From Tritrichomonas musculus (taxonomy: Eukaryota > Parabasalia > Tritrichomonadida > Tritrichomonadidae), in NCBI GenBank assembly GCA_039105265.1, contig JAPFFF010000003.1:8184001-8248000 (forward strand): a stretch of DNA of 64,000 bases. The letters are read 5' to 3'. Shown here one piece after another: positions 50,309-60,060 of the stretch. A model generated the notes under the pieces. The model was not told the origin of the DNA. It made no database searches and worked only from the letters and a program-made list of their open reading frames with translations. Each line of letters opens with the position of its first letter. Within the stretch, counting starts at the first letter, position 1. Position numbers and translations under genes: made by a program.

Positions 50309-51385
50309 ATGTCTGATTTCGATCCTTTTTCATTAAACGAAGATCAAAAGGATGATGAAATGCCTGTTTTTGGTTCCTTTGATACGAATCAAACAAGTAA
50401 AAATACTCAAAAAGAATCAAATGCTAAAGATACAAAAAATAATTCAAGCCAAAATCAAAATGATTTTGGTAAATTTGAATCGTTTGCGCCATTTGACTCA
50501 ACTCATTCAAATACATTCGATAATACAGCTTTCCCTACATTTGAATCATTTGATTCAAACCCTAAAAAATCAAAAGATAATAATTCAATGCCAACATTTG
50601 ATCCATTTGATTCTGAACCTAAAAAATCAAAAGATGATGATGTAATGCCAACATTTGAGCCATTTGGAGCTGAACCTAATAAGCCCAAAGAAAATAACGA
50701 AATGCCAACTTTTGAGCCATTTGGAACCGAGCCAAAAAAATCAAAAGATGATAGTGAAATGCCTACATTTGAATCATTTGCTACATCTTCAAATAATAAT
50801 AAAAATAATTCAACTACACGATCAAAGCCACCTACTTTTGATTCCGATTCTGAAGGGCAAGATATTGCTTTTAATGATGAAGATAAAAATGAAAAAGATG
50901 ATGAGCCTCTTTATGCATCATTTGGAAAATCTATTCATTCAATTTCAAATGATGTTCAAGATGAAAGCACTCAACAAACAGAACAAGCAAACATAAATGA
51001 TGAAAACAACTTAAAATTCCCTTCTTTTGATTCTTTTCCAACATTTGAATCTAAAGGAAGTGCACCAGATTCAAATCTTGTCAAATCACAGAATCAACAA
51101 AATTCTCTTTCAGCAAAACCAAAAGAAAGTGCAGAACAAAAATCGAAATCTGATCAAGTTCAAAAACGTCAGCAACAAGAGAAATTTTCAATGTCAGCAT
51201 CGCTTTCATCTGTACGAAGTCTATTAAAACAGATTCCAGGACCTCAACCAGTACTTGATTTAAATCCTGATCATGTCAAAGTTTCGATTCCACCTCCAAA
51301 ACCTTTCAAAGAAACAGCCCTTGCAAAAGAACTTTCAGATTATTGTATGAAAGTTTTTAACCACCCATATGTTTTTGCAGAGTAA
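50309..51385 (+). CDS. Low-complexity protein with FDPF/FEPF/FESF repeats
   Basis: A 358-aa acidic, mostly disordered protein. It begins MSDFDPFSL and has a roughly 19-residue repeat, MPTFEPFGTEPKKSKDDSE, about five times between residues 70 and 165. The C-terminal 70 residues are different and conserved-looking (SLSSVRSLLKQIPGPQPVLD, then PFKETALAKELSDYCMKVFN). DPF-type motifs are the docking signals that bind clathrin-adaptor appendage domains, so an endocytic accessory role is possible. This rests only on short motifs. No membrane segment or signal peptide. A TCATTT initiator precedes the ATG. Its stop is 141 bp before the next gene. Confidence 0.7.
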   Translation: MSDFDPFSLNEDQKDDEMPVFGSFDTNQTSKNTQKESNAKDTKNNSSQNQNDFGKFESFAPFDSTHSNTFDNTAFPTFESFDSNPKKSKDNNSMPTFDPFDSEPKKSKDDDVMPTFEPFGAEPNKPKENNEMPTFEPFGTEPKKSKDDSEMPTFESFATSSNNNKNNSTTRSKPPTFDSDSEGQDIAFNDEDKNEKDDEPLYASFGKSIHSISNDVQDESTQQTEQANINDENNLKFPSFDSFPTFESKGSAPDSNLVKSQNQQNSLSAKPKESAEQKSKSDQVQKRQQQEKFSMSASLSSVRSLLKQIPGPQPVLDLNPDHVKVSIPPPKPFKETALAKELSDYCMKVFNHPYVFAE

Positions 51386-51526
51386 ATTGTATTTGTTTTT
51401 ATATCCAAGATTTTGTTATTATTTATTTGTTCAAATAATTGGTTAGCTATTTAGAAAGTTAAAAAAAAGTTTAAAAAAATTGAATTAAAAATAATCGTTA
51501 TATAATATTGAAAAAGTGAGAACGAA

Positions 51527-54500
51527 ATGGGGGAGAGTCCATCCGATCTTTTCCATACCGTAATCTCACGACTTCTTGAATCGTTTACGCCGCATGTTAA
51601 ATATATTTTTCAAAAAAAATTCAATTTTTCGGATGAACAAGAGAAAAATAATTATGATATCAATTTCAATGAAATATTTCATATTTTCCCAAGAAAAATA
51701 AGCAATTACCCATCAATGGTAAAAACCATTCTCAAAATTATTAGCTGTTCGCCATCTTTTTTTCTAACCGATTTAACAAATATGTTCATTGAGCTTATTA
51801 AAACAAAAAATTGCATGGTCATGAATTTTTTTCAAGGGAACTGTAAAAACATAGAAGGATATACAGACGATTTTTGCTTTTGCTTTTCAATCATTTTTTT
51901 ATCTGATATTATTAGTCAAATTTTGGTTAAATATGAAAAAAGCAATCTTACAGAAGAAAATATTAATAGATTGATCGAATGTGGAATTGATTTAATAAAA
52001 TATTACGAAAAAACGCCTCTAATTGATTATCAAAAAACAAGAGCGATGGCTTTTGGTCAGTGGTCAGTTATTATTTCAATTATTTCAGAAGATCATTTTA
52101 CAGAGTTAATCAGCAAATTCGATTCAATTTTTCATTCAGATAATATTGAAGCCATCACTAATACGATTTGCTTATTCCGATTTCTTAGACTTGACCTAAA
52201 TCATGCATCATCCCAAAAATTTCTTGAAAATGTTTACGGCATAATGAAAAATATGCTAAATAACAATACAATAAACGAGTTATTTTTCAAATCGGTCGTA
52301 GGTCTATTTATAACTGCGCCTTCGGAATATATTATTCCATTTTACGCTATTCTTGAGAGTTTATTAGCGGATCAAAGCCACAATGGAATAAATATAAATT
52401 GCATAAATTTTGAAATATGTTTATTAATGCTCAAAATTCCAAAATTTCAAGACAAAATTGATTCATTTTTTGAAACCAAAATTTATCCTGCAGCCTCAGA
52501 TCCCAAAATGATAAAAGGTGTTCTTTTCTTATTTGCATATTATCTTCAAGGTGGGAGGCTTGATCCAACAATTCAATTTTGGGAATGGGGAGTCTTTAAA
52601 CGTTCCCCAACTTTATTCTTTTTAAGTTATGGTGATCCAAACTGTTCAGGGAAGAAATTAAATGAAAAATTCATGAATTTCTTTTTTGAAATTTCAGATT
52701 TTTCAGTTTGTCCCAAACTTTTCAGTTACACCCTTGTTTTTCTAGCATCTGTTGACTTTAACTATTTTGTTGATCATGTCATGCCACGTTTTCTTGAATT
52801 GCCGCCGAATGACAGTCGTTTCGTCACACTTTTAAAGACTGTTCATCACGTAAATTCGTCGGATTTCAGGAAATTTTCGAAGTCTAAAATTGAAAGCAGC
52901 AAATTGAATGAATTCAATTCATTATTGAAAGAGAAAGTTCTCAATGTTCTCTCTTCACTTAAAATAGATGATAAAATAACAGCTGTTAGCATTGACGATA
53001 AAGTTGCCACTTTTTCACGCGTTGTTGAAGAGTCTGATAAAATCATTCTCGAAACTCTTCGAAATTGGAAATTGTCGCAGTTTTCTGAAGTTAATATACA
53101 ACACATGAAGGCCGAAGAAACTGTTCAAGACTTCTCTCTTGAGGTTCAACTTCTTCGCGCTCTTCCTTGGATAATGAACATGCATAATATCGATGACTGG
53201 ATCTTCAGTGAATCAATAATGACCGTCATGCTGAAAATGACTTTCTCTTTGAATTCGTCAATCTCGCATGAAGCTCTGCTGATCTGCAGAAGCTTGGCTG
53301 TAAGTAGCAACAGATTCGTAAAAGTTGTCATAAATTACTTGCTCGAGCGTGCGCCTTCGTCTGAGTCTCTCTTCATTTGCGTGTCACTCATCGGTGACGC
53401 AGTGAAAAGTCAGCTCTCGATTTTCAGGAAGAAAAAAGGCATGATTGCAGAAGAGCTCACTCAGCAAAGCAAGTCAAGCAAAGAGCAAAATCAAACTGAA
53501 AACAATAAAGAACAAAATCAAAATAATAGCAACGAAGAACAAAGTGAAAATAATAACAACAAAGAACAAGATGAATTAAATAAAGAACAAAGTGAAAATA
53601 ATAATAATAAAGAACAAAGTGAAAATAATAATAATAAAGAACAAAGTGAAAATAATAATAATAAAGAACAAAGTGAAAATAATAATAATAAAGAACAAGG
53701 TGAAAATAATAACAATGAAGAACAAAGTGAATTTAATAAAGTGCAAGGCGAAATGGAATTTAATGAAGATTCTTCGGTTATGGAAAAATCAACTGATAAT
53801 AAGGAGATAAATAGTGAACTGAATTCAGAGCTTTATGCATCCGATCTTTTGTACGACATTGAGCTTATTTCGTTCATTGCGATCACTTCCTATCATCCGG
53901 TCACCAGGCAGATTGCGTTCAGAATTCTGATCACTGTCAACGAGCTCCTCTGCCAGCGAGGAATCTTCTCGAGCATCAGCAAAATGACGCCATCAATTGA
54001 AAAAGTTGTCAAGCATCGTCTCTTCTCGTACTCGCTGATAGACAAGCCAGCAAGAGTCCAAGAAATCCTCCCATCGGGGCTGATACCGCTGAGCACGGCC
54101 CTCTGCTCGCACTACTTTGACATCTGGTCGATTTTCCTCTCTGAGATCATGAATGTCGTCGTTGAGGCGAATTACTTGCCTTTGATTCTGAGATTTAGAA
54201 GTGGCAAAATAATTGCGTACATAAAAGAGAAGGTCCCGATGGTCTCTGCCTTCTTCTTATCGGCCTTCTTCGCACCTGAGCTGATTGAGTCAATATCGCA
54301 CAACTACAAGTGCACGATGTTCACTAGGTACAAAGGAAGCAATACTGGCCAAAGCGAAGGTTTAAACAAAATTAAATATCTAGATTCCCTAAAAGACTTT
54401 GTAAGCAAAAGTCAAGAAATAATTGATCAAAGCACAAGCAAGGAAGATTTGAGTGATTTGAGTACATCTGAGCAAAGCTTGATTGATCATAATTCAAGTA

Positions 54501-57500
54501 AAGGCGATTTGATTGACCAAAATTCAAATAAAGGCGATTTGATTGATCAAAATTCAAAGAAAGAAGATTTAATATTTGATCAAAATTCAAAGAAAGAAGA
54601 TTTGATTGATCAAAATTCATCTCTGCATAGTATAAATGATTCGAGCACTTCTACTCAAAGTTCGAATGACAAGAGTGCAAACAAAGATGATTTAAATGGC
54701 CAGGGCCTGAACAATCAAAAATTGTGTTTGCAAAATCGTAGCTCCAGCTCGCAAGAAATTGTGTGTGAAAGTGGGCAGCTTCTCATATTCCCAAAGATGC
54801 AAAAGCAGAAGAGGTTTCCTCTGATGTACTCGAACTCAAGCACCAACATTTCAAAGAAAATATGGCCGACACTTCCCATTTTCAGTAGCGGATCACGGCG
54901 GCCAACCAACCACAGCTATGGCAACAAAGGATCTGTTCCATTTTCTTCCACATCATCTCTGGAGCCTTACTCATCATCCTCGACGTTCCATGTTCTTTCG
55001 AACGTTATCACTCTCTTCTTGAACGGGAATGATTTTGCTCTTGCCTTCGCTGTCATTGTTCACTCGCATGTGACTCTTTATCCGGTGCTTTTAGACATCC
55101 TTTCATCGATCATTTTCAGCCCAACGAGTCCTTCTTCCTATCCGAGGCAGGTTCCATTGAAAGTGAAGAATGTTGAGCTGAATTCATCACTCATTACTGA
55201 AGCCACAAGAACAGTTGCTGTTGCACTTCGTAACCCTTTGATAACGCCGGTCTTCATGATTAAGCACTTGATGACTCACGTGCTGAAGTTCATCGCAGCT
55301 CTTCAGGGATTCATATCAAACACAACCAAAATTAACGGGCCAAGAGTCATACTGTGGACTGAATCTCTTGAGAACTGCGTTAAAGAGCAGAAAGAGCTCG
55401 CCAGAAACTACTGCATAATCATCTCACAGCTGTTCTCCATCGTCAACTCGTATGCAAAAAAGAGGCCGAAAAGGAAAGAGCGAAGCACAGAAAGATCATC
55501 ACACAAGAAGTCGCACAACAAAGCAAACAGCTCAAATAATAATAACTGTAAAGCTGGTGTTGCGGAGCACTTGAGTGACTATGAGTACGATGACGAATAT
55601 GATTACGACTATGAAAGCGATGCGGATTACTCTGAGGAGGACTCTGGCTACGAATACGACTACGAGTACGACTGCAGTTGCAAAGAGCGCGAGATTGAGG
55701 AAGAGGAAGGCATGGCAGCGCTGATTGAAGAGAACTGGCCGATTCCCAACCGTGAGATTGTTTTCAGGTTCCTCATCAACTGGTCAACTACAACCTCAGA
55801 GCATCTTCAGAGTCTTCGTGAGCTTTCAGCTTCAGCGCTTTCAGTGATTGTCCGTGTTGGTCCACTTTTCAGCGACAGTCTTCTCATCGACGTCTCCTTG
55901 CTCCGCCTTTTTTCGTCCCTTGAACAAGACGGCACGAGCATTCTCGAGCCATTGCTATACAGCCATCTTGATCTCCTTTTCAAGAACTACATTGAAGCCT
56001 GTTACACTGAGCCGCAGAACATTGCTGATCTCTTCTTCGAAGCTTTATTTTGTGTCTTCGAGCGAATTCGAAAGAAATACACCGATTTGAATTCGTTTTC
56101 ATCTCTGAAGACAACCAATCAAAAGCAAAGCAAATCAAGTTCAAAAGAGAACTCACCAAATAAAAAAGTGACATTTAATTTGAATTCAAATTTGTCTTTG
56201 GCTGATTTCAATTTTGCTTTTCAAGAAATGATCGGAAGTCTTCTCCTTCTCGGCCTTGTTTACACACGAATGAACCATCCTCGTGCATCGACGTTCCTTG
56301 CATCATTGGCCAAGATCATCACTGCCTGCATCTACAACCGATCCAACATCATCATCAACTCGAGCAAGCGAATTGAAGAAATAATCAGCAATGAAAAAAA
56401 CCTGATTCAAACGATTCACATCATGTTTGCATTTGCAACAGAAACCGTTATTGAGTCATGTTTTTCAATACTATCATTGAATGATCTAACCGTTCCAGCC
56501 AAAGAAATAATTGAGGCAATTCGTCCATGGATGACAAATTTACGGTTGTTGCCAAAACAACGAAATTGTGTGCCTGGCATTCCTTCTGAATTTGAGAGGT
56601 TTACACCTTATCAATTTCTAGAAATATTAATGAAAACAACCGAAATTATTGATGATGAAAACTTTGCTTCTTTCTCTTCACTTTGGACGGAATTGATGAA
56701 GTCTCCAGATCATTCAGAATTGGTTCCATTTTTCATCTACAAATGGAAGAACCCTGAAATCAACAAGAAGCTTTTGTACCAATTGATACAAACCGATGCA
56801 CACAACATTGTGAAGAGACTAGCACTTCATTGTTCTTTTGCCTATTATTATTATGAGTTCACTTCATCAACCGACAAATCAAGTGAAATTGAAAATGATA
56901 ACGATAATGATATTCAATTTGATGAATATTATTATAATAATAAAATGTGGTTTCTTCCTTTGATAACCGAAGCTTTTAAAAATCAAAATGAAGAACTTGT
57001 TCAGCATATTCCAACTGTTGTTCATTTTGCATTCCTTTTTAACGATGTAATCAACAGTGCACATGAACTTCTTGAAGTCTTATGTGGTCAATTTTCAATT
57101 AATTTGAAACACTACATTAATAAATATAACAATGAATATCAAGAATACCTTGAAAGCACCAATAATAACAGCATCAATAATTCATCTTTCGAAATGACAG
57201 ATGATATTTTAATACCAGTTGTTAGAGAGTTCTCTTTCATACTTAGTAAAATATCAGAGGAATACATCGAGTATTGGGGCTCTGAATGTTTGAAGTGGCT
57301 TTTTGGATGCCGTAATTTGAGAATTGCTCGGATTTCGCTGACAATTTTCAATCAAATTTTGAGACCTATTGAGCCTTTAGTTATTACTGGAATTTGTAAG
57401 TCTGTATCGTTTCATGTCTCTCATTCATCGAGCGATATAAACAACTTGACAAAATTGGTCGGCCAAGCGTTTTTTTTCTATAATGCTGTCTTTGAAAAAA

Positions 57501-58537
57501 ATAACGTATTTTCATTTGAATTTGCTAGTTCTTTCCTTGATTGTAAAATATTCGTTGATTCTTGTTTAAAGGAGGCTGCTCAGCTATTTCTTAGATCGCT
57601 GTCGTCTAATGAAACTAATTCAAGAGCGTGGCACGTCATCATTGGAATTGTTCGACCGTTATTGAACAAACTTGAGAAGGACAAAGTCAATCAGCAAATC
57701 GTTGACTTGTTAATCAAGACAAGCCAAAATGCAGAATTGATGATGATCGTTGCCCCTATCAAAATCATATCACCTCACCTCTTCACTTCATCGAGATATG
57801 AGGATTTTGAAGACCTGCTAAATTCTGTCTCTGACATTGTCATGTGCAAAAGCTTGGTTCATTATGCGACGATGATTGAGACTGCCTCGACTCAATTATT
57901 GAATGCCATCTACCAAATATCCACACAAATTGTTTCAAAGGTCGTTAAGAATGAAAATAATAGGACTTCACTGGCAAAAATTTATAAAAGTGCCCTTTAT
58001 AATTTGTGGTTTTGTGAGCATGCAATTGAATTCGTTACAATCATTGCTAACACTGAACCTTCAGTTGCTACAAAGAGTGTTTATGAATTTTACGATTGGA
58101 GCCGTTCTTTGGAGGACGTTTCGAGATCGTTGGTACGGTTGTTATCGTCTTCCCCTGAAAATAATTCTATCGTCCCAATAACCGATTGCGGAACTATTCA
58201 GAGCGTCTATAATTTAATAGACAATAATAATGAAACTGCTCCCAAAATTTTGCCTTTCGCAGCTCAGCAGGAAATGCTGGACGCAATGAAAAGAGTAAGA
58301 AGAGTCATTGGCCAGAAAAAGAGGAGGCACTCGCTGAGAAAGGCGACTTTGCAGCAAAACGCTCAACAGCAGCAAAATCAAATGAATACTGACCAGCAAC
58401 AGTTGATGAATGACATCTCTTGGGATTTCGAGCCGTTATGGACGCCGGATAAGCTGATTTTGAATTCAAAGGAATTCTCAAATGATTCTAATAATAGAAA
58501 TTCAATGACTCCGCAAGAATTCGTTCTGTCTGAATAA
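51527..58537 (+). CDS. Furry-like cell morphogenesis protein (2,336 aa)
   Basis: A giant helical-repeat protein most like the Furry/Tao3/Mor2 family, scaffolds that work with NDR/LATS kinases in cell shape, polarity and division. The start MGESPSDLFHTVISRLLESF, the N-terminal block ending QLLRALPWIMNMHNID, and the C-terminal block LFGCRNLRIARISLTIFNQI then LRPIEPLVITGI agree with the N-terminal, middle and C-terminal conserved regions of that family. The assignment is from memory of the family. Inserts: an Asn/Gln/Glu repeat (53,481-53,745), a DLIDQNSNKE-type repeat (54,420-54,630) and an acidic Tyr/Asp/Glu tract (55,574-55,672). The middle of the gene has much higher GC than both ends. No membrane segments. 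Confidence 0.75.
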   Translation: MGESPSDLFHTVISRLLESFTPHVKYIFQKKFNFSDEQEKNNYDINFNEIFHIFPRKISNYPSMVKTILKIISCSPSFFLTDLTNMFIELIKTKNCMVMNFFQGNCKNIEGYTDDFCFCFSIIFLSDIISQILVKYEKSNLTEENINRLIECGIDLIKYYEKTPLIDYQKTRAMAFGQWSVIISIISEDHFTELISKFDSIFHSDNIEAITNTICLFRFLRLDLNHASSQKFLENVYGIMKNMLNNNTINELFFKSVVGLFITAPSEYIIPFYAILESLLADQSHNGININCINFEICLLMLKIPKFQDKIDSFFETKIYPAASDPKMIKGVLFLFAYYLQGGRLDPTIQFWEWGVFKRSPTLFFLSYGDPNCSGKKLNEKFMNFFFEISDFSVCPKLFSYTLVFLASVDFNYFVDHVMPRFLELPPNDSRFVTLLKTVHHVNSSDFRKFSKSKIESSKLNEFNSLLKEKVLNVLSSLKIDDKITAVSIDDKVATFSRVVEESDKIILETLRNWKLSQFSEVNIQHMKAEETVQDFSLEVQLLRALPWIMNMHNIDDWIFSESIMTVMLKMTFSLNSSISHEALLICRSLAVSSNRFVKVVINYLLERAPSSESLFICVSLIGDAVKSQLSIFRKKKGMIAEELTQQSKSSKEQNQTENNKEQNQNNSNEEQSENNNNKEQDELNKEQSENNNNKEQSENNNNKEQSENNNNKEQSENNNNKEQGENNNNEEQSEFNKVQGEMEFNEDSSVMEKSTDNKEINSELNSELYASDLLYDIELISFIAITSYHPVTRQIAFRILITVNELLCQRGIFSSISKMTPSIEKVVKHRLFSYSLIDKPARVQEILPSGLIPLSTALCSHYFDIWSIFLSEIMNVVVEANYLPLILRFRSGKIIAYIKEKVPMVSAFFLSAFFAPELIESISHNYKCTMFTRYKGSNTGQSEGLNKIKYLDSLKDFVSKSQEIIDQSTSKEDLSDLSTSEQSLIDHNSSKGDLIDQNSNKGDLIDQNSKKEDLIFDQNSKKEDLIDQNSSLHSINDSSTSTQSSNDKSANKDDLNGQGLNNQKLCLQNRSSSSQEIVCESGQLLIFPKMQKQKRFPLMYSNSSTNISKKIWPTLPIFSSGSRRPTNHSYGNKGSVPFSSTSSLEPYSSSSTFHVLSNVITLFLNGNDFALAFAVIVHSHVTLYPVLLDILSSIIFSPTSPSSYPRQVPLKVKNVELNSSLITEATRTVAVALRNPLITPVFMIKHLMTHVLKFIAALQGFISNTTKINGPRVILWTESLENCVKEQKELARNYCIIISQLFSIVNSYAKKRPKRKERSTERSSHKKSHNKANSSNNNNCKAGVAEHLSDYEYDDEYDYDYESDADYSEEDSGYEYDYEYDCSCKEREIEEEEGMAALIEENWPIPNREIVFRFLINWSTTTSEHLQSLRELSASALSVIVRVGPLFSDSLLIDVSLLRLFSSLEQDGTSILEPLLYSHLDLLFKNYIEACYTEPQNIADLFFEALFCVFERIRKKYTDLNSFSSLKTTNQKQSKSSSKENSPNKKVTFNLNSNLSLADFNFAFQEMIGSLLLLGLVYTRMNHPRASTFLASLAKIITACIYNRSNIIINSSKRIEEIISNEKNLIQTIHIMFAFATETVIESCFSILSLNDLTVPAKEIIEAIRPWMTNLRLLPKQRNCVPGIPSEFERFTPYQFLEILMKTTEIIDDENFASFSSLWTELMKSPDHSELVPFFIYKWKNPEINKKLLYQLIQTDAHNIVKRLALHCSFAYYYYEFTSSTDKSSEIENDNDNDIQFDEYYYNNKMWFLPLITEAFKNQNEELVQHIPTVVHFAFLFNDVINSAHELLEVLCGQFSINLKHYINKYNNEYQEYLESTNNNSINNSSFEMTDDILIPVVREFSFILSKISEEYIEYWGSECLKWLFGCRNLRIARISLTIFNQILRPIEPLVITGICKSVSFHVSHSSSDINNLTKLVGQAFFFYNAVFEKNNVFSFEFASSFLDCKIFVDSCLKEAAQLFLRSLSSNETNSRAWHVIIGIVRPLLNKLEKDKVNQQIVDLLIKTSQNAELMMIVAPIKIISPHLFTSSRYEDFEDLLNSVSDIVMCKSLVHYATMIETASTQLLNAIYQISTQIVSKVVKNENNRTSLAKIYKSALYNLWFCEHAIEFVTIIANTEPSVATKSVYEFYDWSRSLEDVSRSLVRLLSSSPENNSIVPITDCGTIQSVYNLIDNNNETAPKILPFAAQQEMLDAMKRVRRVIGQKKRRHSLRKATLQQNAQQQQNQMNTDQQQLMNDISWDFEPLWTPDKLILNSKEFSNDSNNRNSMTPQEFVLSE
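53481..53745 (+). repeat. 27-bp coding repeat (KEQSENNNN)
   Basis: Inside the Furry-like gene the nine-residue unit KEQSENNNN is repeated four times almost exactly, with related units on both sides (KEQDELN, KEQGENNNN, EEQSEFN). The 27-bp period preserves the frame. Near identity of the DNA copies shows recent slippage, so length is likely to vary between strains. Confidence 0.9.
54420..54630 (+). repeat. Coding repeat DLIDQNS(N/K)KE
   Basis: About six degenerate copies of a roughly 30-bp unit (GATTTGATTGATCAAAATTC) inside the Furry-like gene, giving hydrophilic DLIDQNSKKE-type sequence. An expandable linker like the first repeat. Confidence 0.8.
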
Positions 58538-58666
58538 GAATTTTAATCCAAAATATATGTTTCATTATATTATATTAGTTATGTCAATAATAATAAAATA
58601 TATACTGCGTTTTTTTGATATTTGAAAATAATTATTAGATTTTTTTTATTGATTGGTTTTCAAGAG

Positions 58667-58889
58667 TAGGCTTGTTATTATAATATTCTCGTGATCGATA
58701 ATTGATTAACTTTTTGATATCGATACATAAATATGCACAGATTTTCAGGATCTCGTTTAATTAATATCAAGTTTACAATATTTTTATATCACATTTCATA
58801 TCTGATATCTTGATATATATCAAGATATTCGAGTATCAAATGTAAAAAAAGTGGTGTTTTTGATATCGATTCTCAAAGTAACAAGCCTA
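58667..58889. mobile_element. hAT-like MITE (223 bp) with 8-bp target duplication
   Basis: Perfect ends TAGGCTTGTTA and TAACAAGCCTA are flanked by TTCAAGAG (58,659-58,666 and 58,890-58,897). Its right part resembles the left part of the 2.4-kb element at 20,803 (TATGAAATGTGATA and ATCGAT-rich sequence), so both belong to one family. No coding capacity. It lies about 130 bp after the Furry-like stop. Confidence 0.85.
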
Positions 58890-58913
58890 TTCAAGAGTTT
58901 TGTGATTTTAATT

Positions 58914-58934
58914 AAAAAAAAAAAAAAAAAAAAA
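58914..58934 (+). repeat. Poly(A) tract, 21 nt
   Basis: A run of A just right of the hAT-like MITE. Similar runs occur at 15,169, 28,244 and (as T) 35,685; none is next to an obvious retrotransposed copy. Confidence 0.8.
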
Positions 58935-58988
58935 TCATGACATTTCAAGGAATGACCGTTTATTAAATTATCATAATAAATTAAAACT

Positions 58989-59065
58989 AAAAAGTCGGGA
59001 GTACGATAAGCCCTTTTTGAATAAGTTATTCTCAGAAAAAGGATTTATCGTTCTCCCGGCTTTTT
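58989..59065. repeat. Strong imperfect hairpin, about 30-bp stem
   Basis: Left arm 58,989-59,018 (AAAAAGTCGGGAGTACGATA...) pairs with right arm 59,036-59,065 (...TTATCGTTCTCCCGGCTTTT) with about four mismatches and a 17-nt loop. The paired CGGGAG and ACGATAA cores stand out from the AT-rich surroundings. It may be a foldback element or a structured RNA; no target duplication was seen. Confidence 0.7.
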
Positions 59066-59599
59066 AATTTTTGTTTATATTTGAGTAGAGATCAGGGATG
59101 GTCAATATTGGATTATTTTAATAATGATGACACTTTTTTGGATAAGATCATTTACAATGCTAAAAAGAATGAGGGTGAAAAAACTTGAATATAAGTGTAT
59201 GAACAGACGGGATAAATATGATATGTTATTTGTACTAAATGAATTGGAATCCATTTAATCTTCTTGTCGGTAGATCAATAATCACCATTATTTGAAGCAT
59301 CGTCAAAATTACTAACAAAACCTACATTATCAGACTTTTAAGAACTTGTATTGGGGATTTTCTGGGTCTGAAAACCAATTTTCAGAGATCCAAAACCTCA
59401 TTAACAGCAACTTGTTTGATTAATGCATTGTATAATGGCCAAACATGCCATAATATCCTAATAAGCAGCTCAAAGAGAAGGGAAAAGCAGTTGAAGGTGA
59501 AAATTCTTTAAAGAAAGTTTATGACTAAAAAAAAGAAGAAAATATTGTTTTTTTGGTTGAGTTCCAGAGAAACCGAAATATTCAGGTCCAATAGCTTTA
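59066..59599. other. Intergenic, unassigned
   Basis: Base composition is a little more mixed than in the deserts, and this may be the eroded 5' part of the ubiquitin-protease copy that follows. No frame long enough to call. Confidence 0.3.
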
Positions 59600-60060
59600 A
59601 TAATACGATAATAAATCATATTGCCAAGTTTTTCAAAGTGCTTGAATTTTCAGATGACCATTCACTACTATGAGACATAAAGAGGGGAGAGTAAACAATT
59701 TAAATGCATGGATCAGAGTTGAAGTTTTTCTGATCAAAGTTGAAGATCCTATGCAGTTTTTCTGAGGTTTTAAGTATAATATCATTAGAAGAATTAACTT
59801 TAGATGATTGTCTGGGGGCAACTGGAACGCCTATGTAGAAAATTGACTCTTCAATACAGATAAATGGTATGTTTTAACATTCAATGACGAAACTATGTCT
59901 GAAATATTTTTTCAGATATCAGAAGAACACGATTTACTCCACAAATATCATTTTAGAATAATTGCAAAATATCTTGCATGTTTCATGCAAGATTCTGTTT
60001 CAGATATCAGAAGAATTCAATCAACATATGCCAATATGAGAGACAAAAAAAAACAATCCA
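59600..60060 (+). pseudogene. Decayed ubiquitin carboxyl-terminal hydrolase (USP) C-terminal part
   Basis: In one plus-strand frame the block LSGGNWNAYVEN, a TGA, then LFNTDKWYVLTFNDETMSEI matches the end of USP catalytic domains (SGHYxAYV... KWYxFNDxxVxEI). Asn replaces the catalytic His. It continues FFQISEEHDLLHKYHFRIIA. Upstream pieces (KYNIIRRINF, VNNLNAWIRVEVFLIKVED) are in the same region but broken by several stops. The cysteine box is not recognisable. A dead copy of a de-ubiquitinating enzyme gene. Confidence 0.5.

Noticed and set aside
53518-53715. Antisense Leu/Ser-rich ORF
   Set aside because: Mirror of the KEQSENNNN coding repeat in the Furry-like gene.
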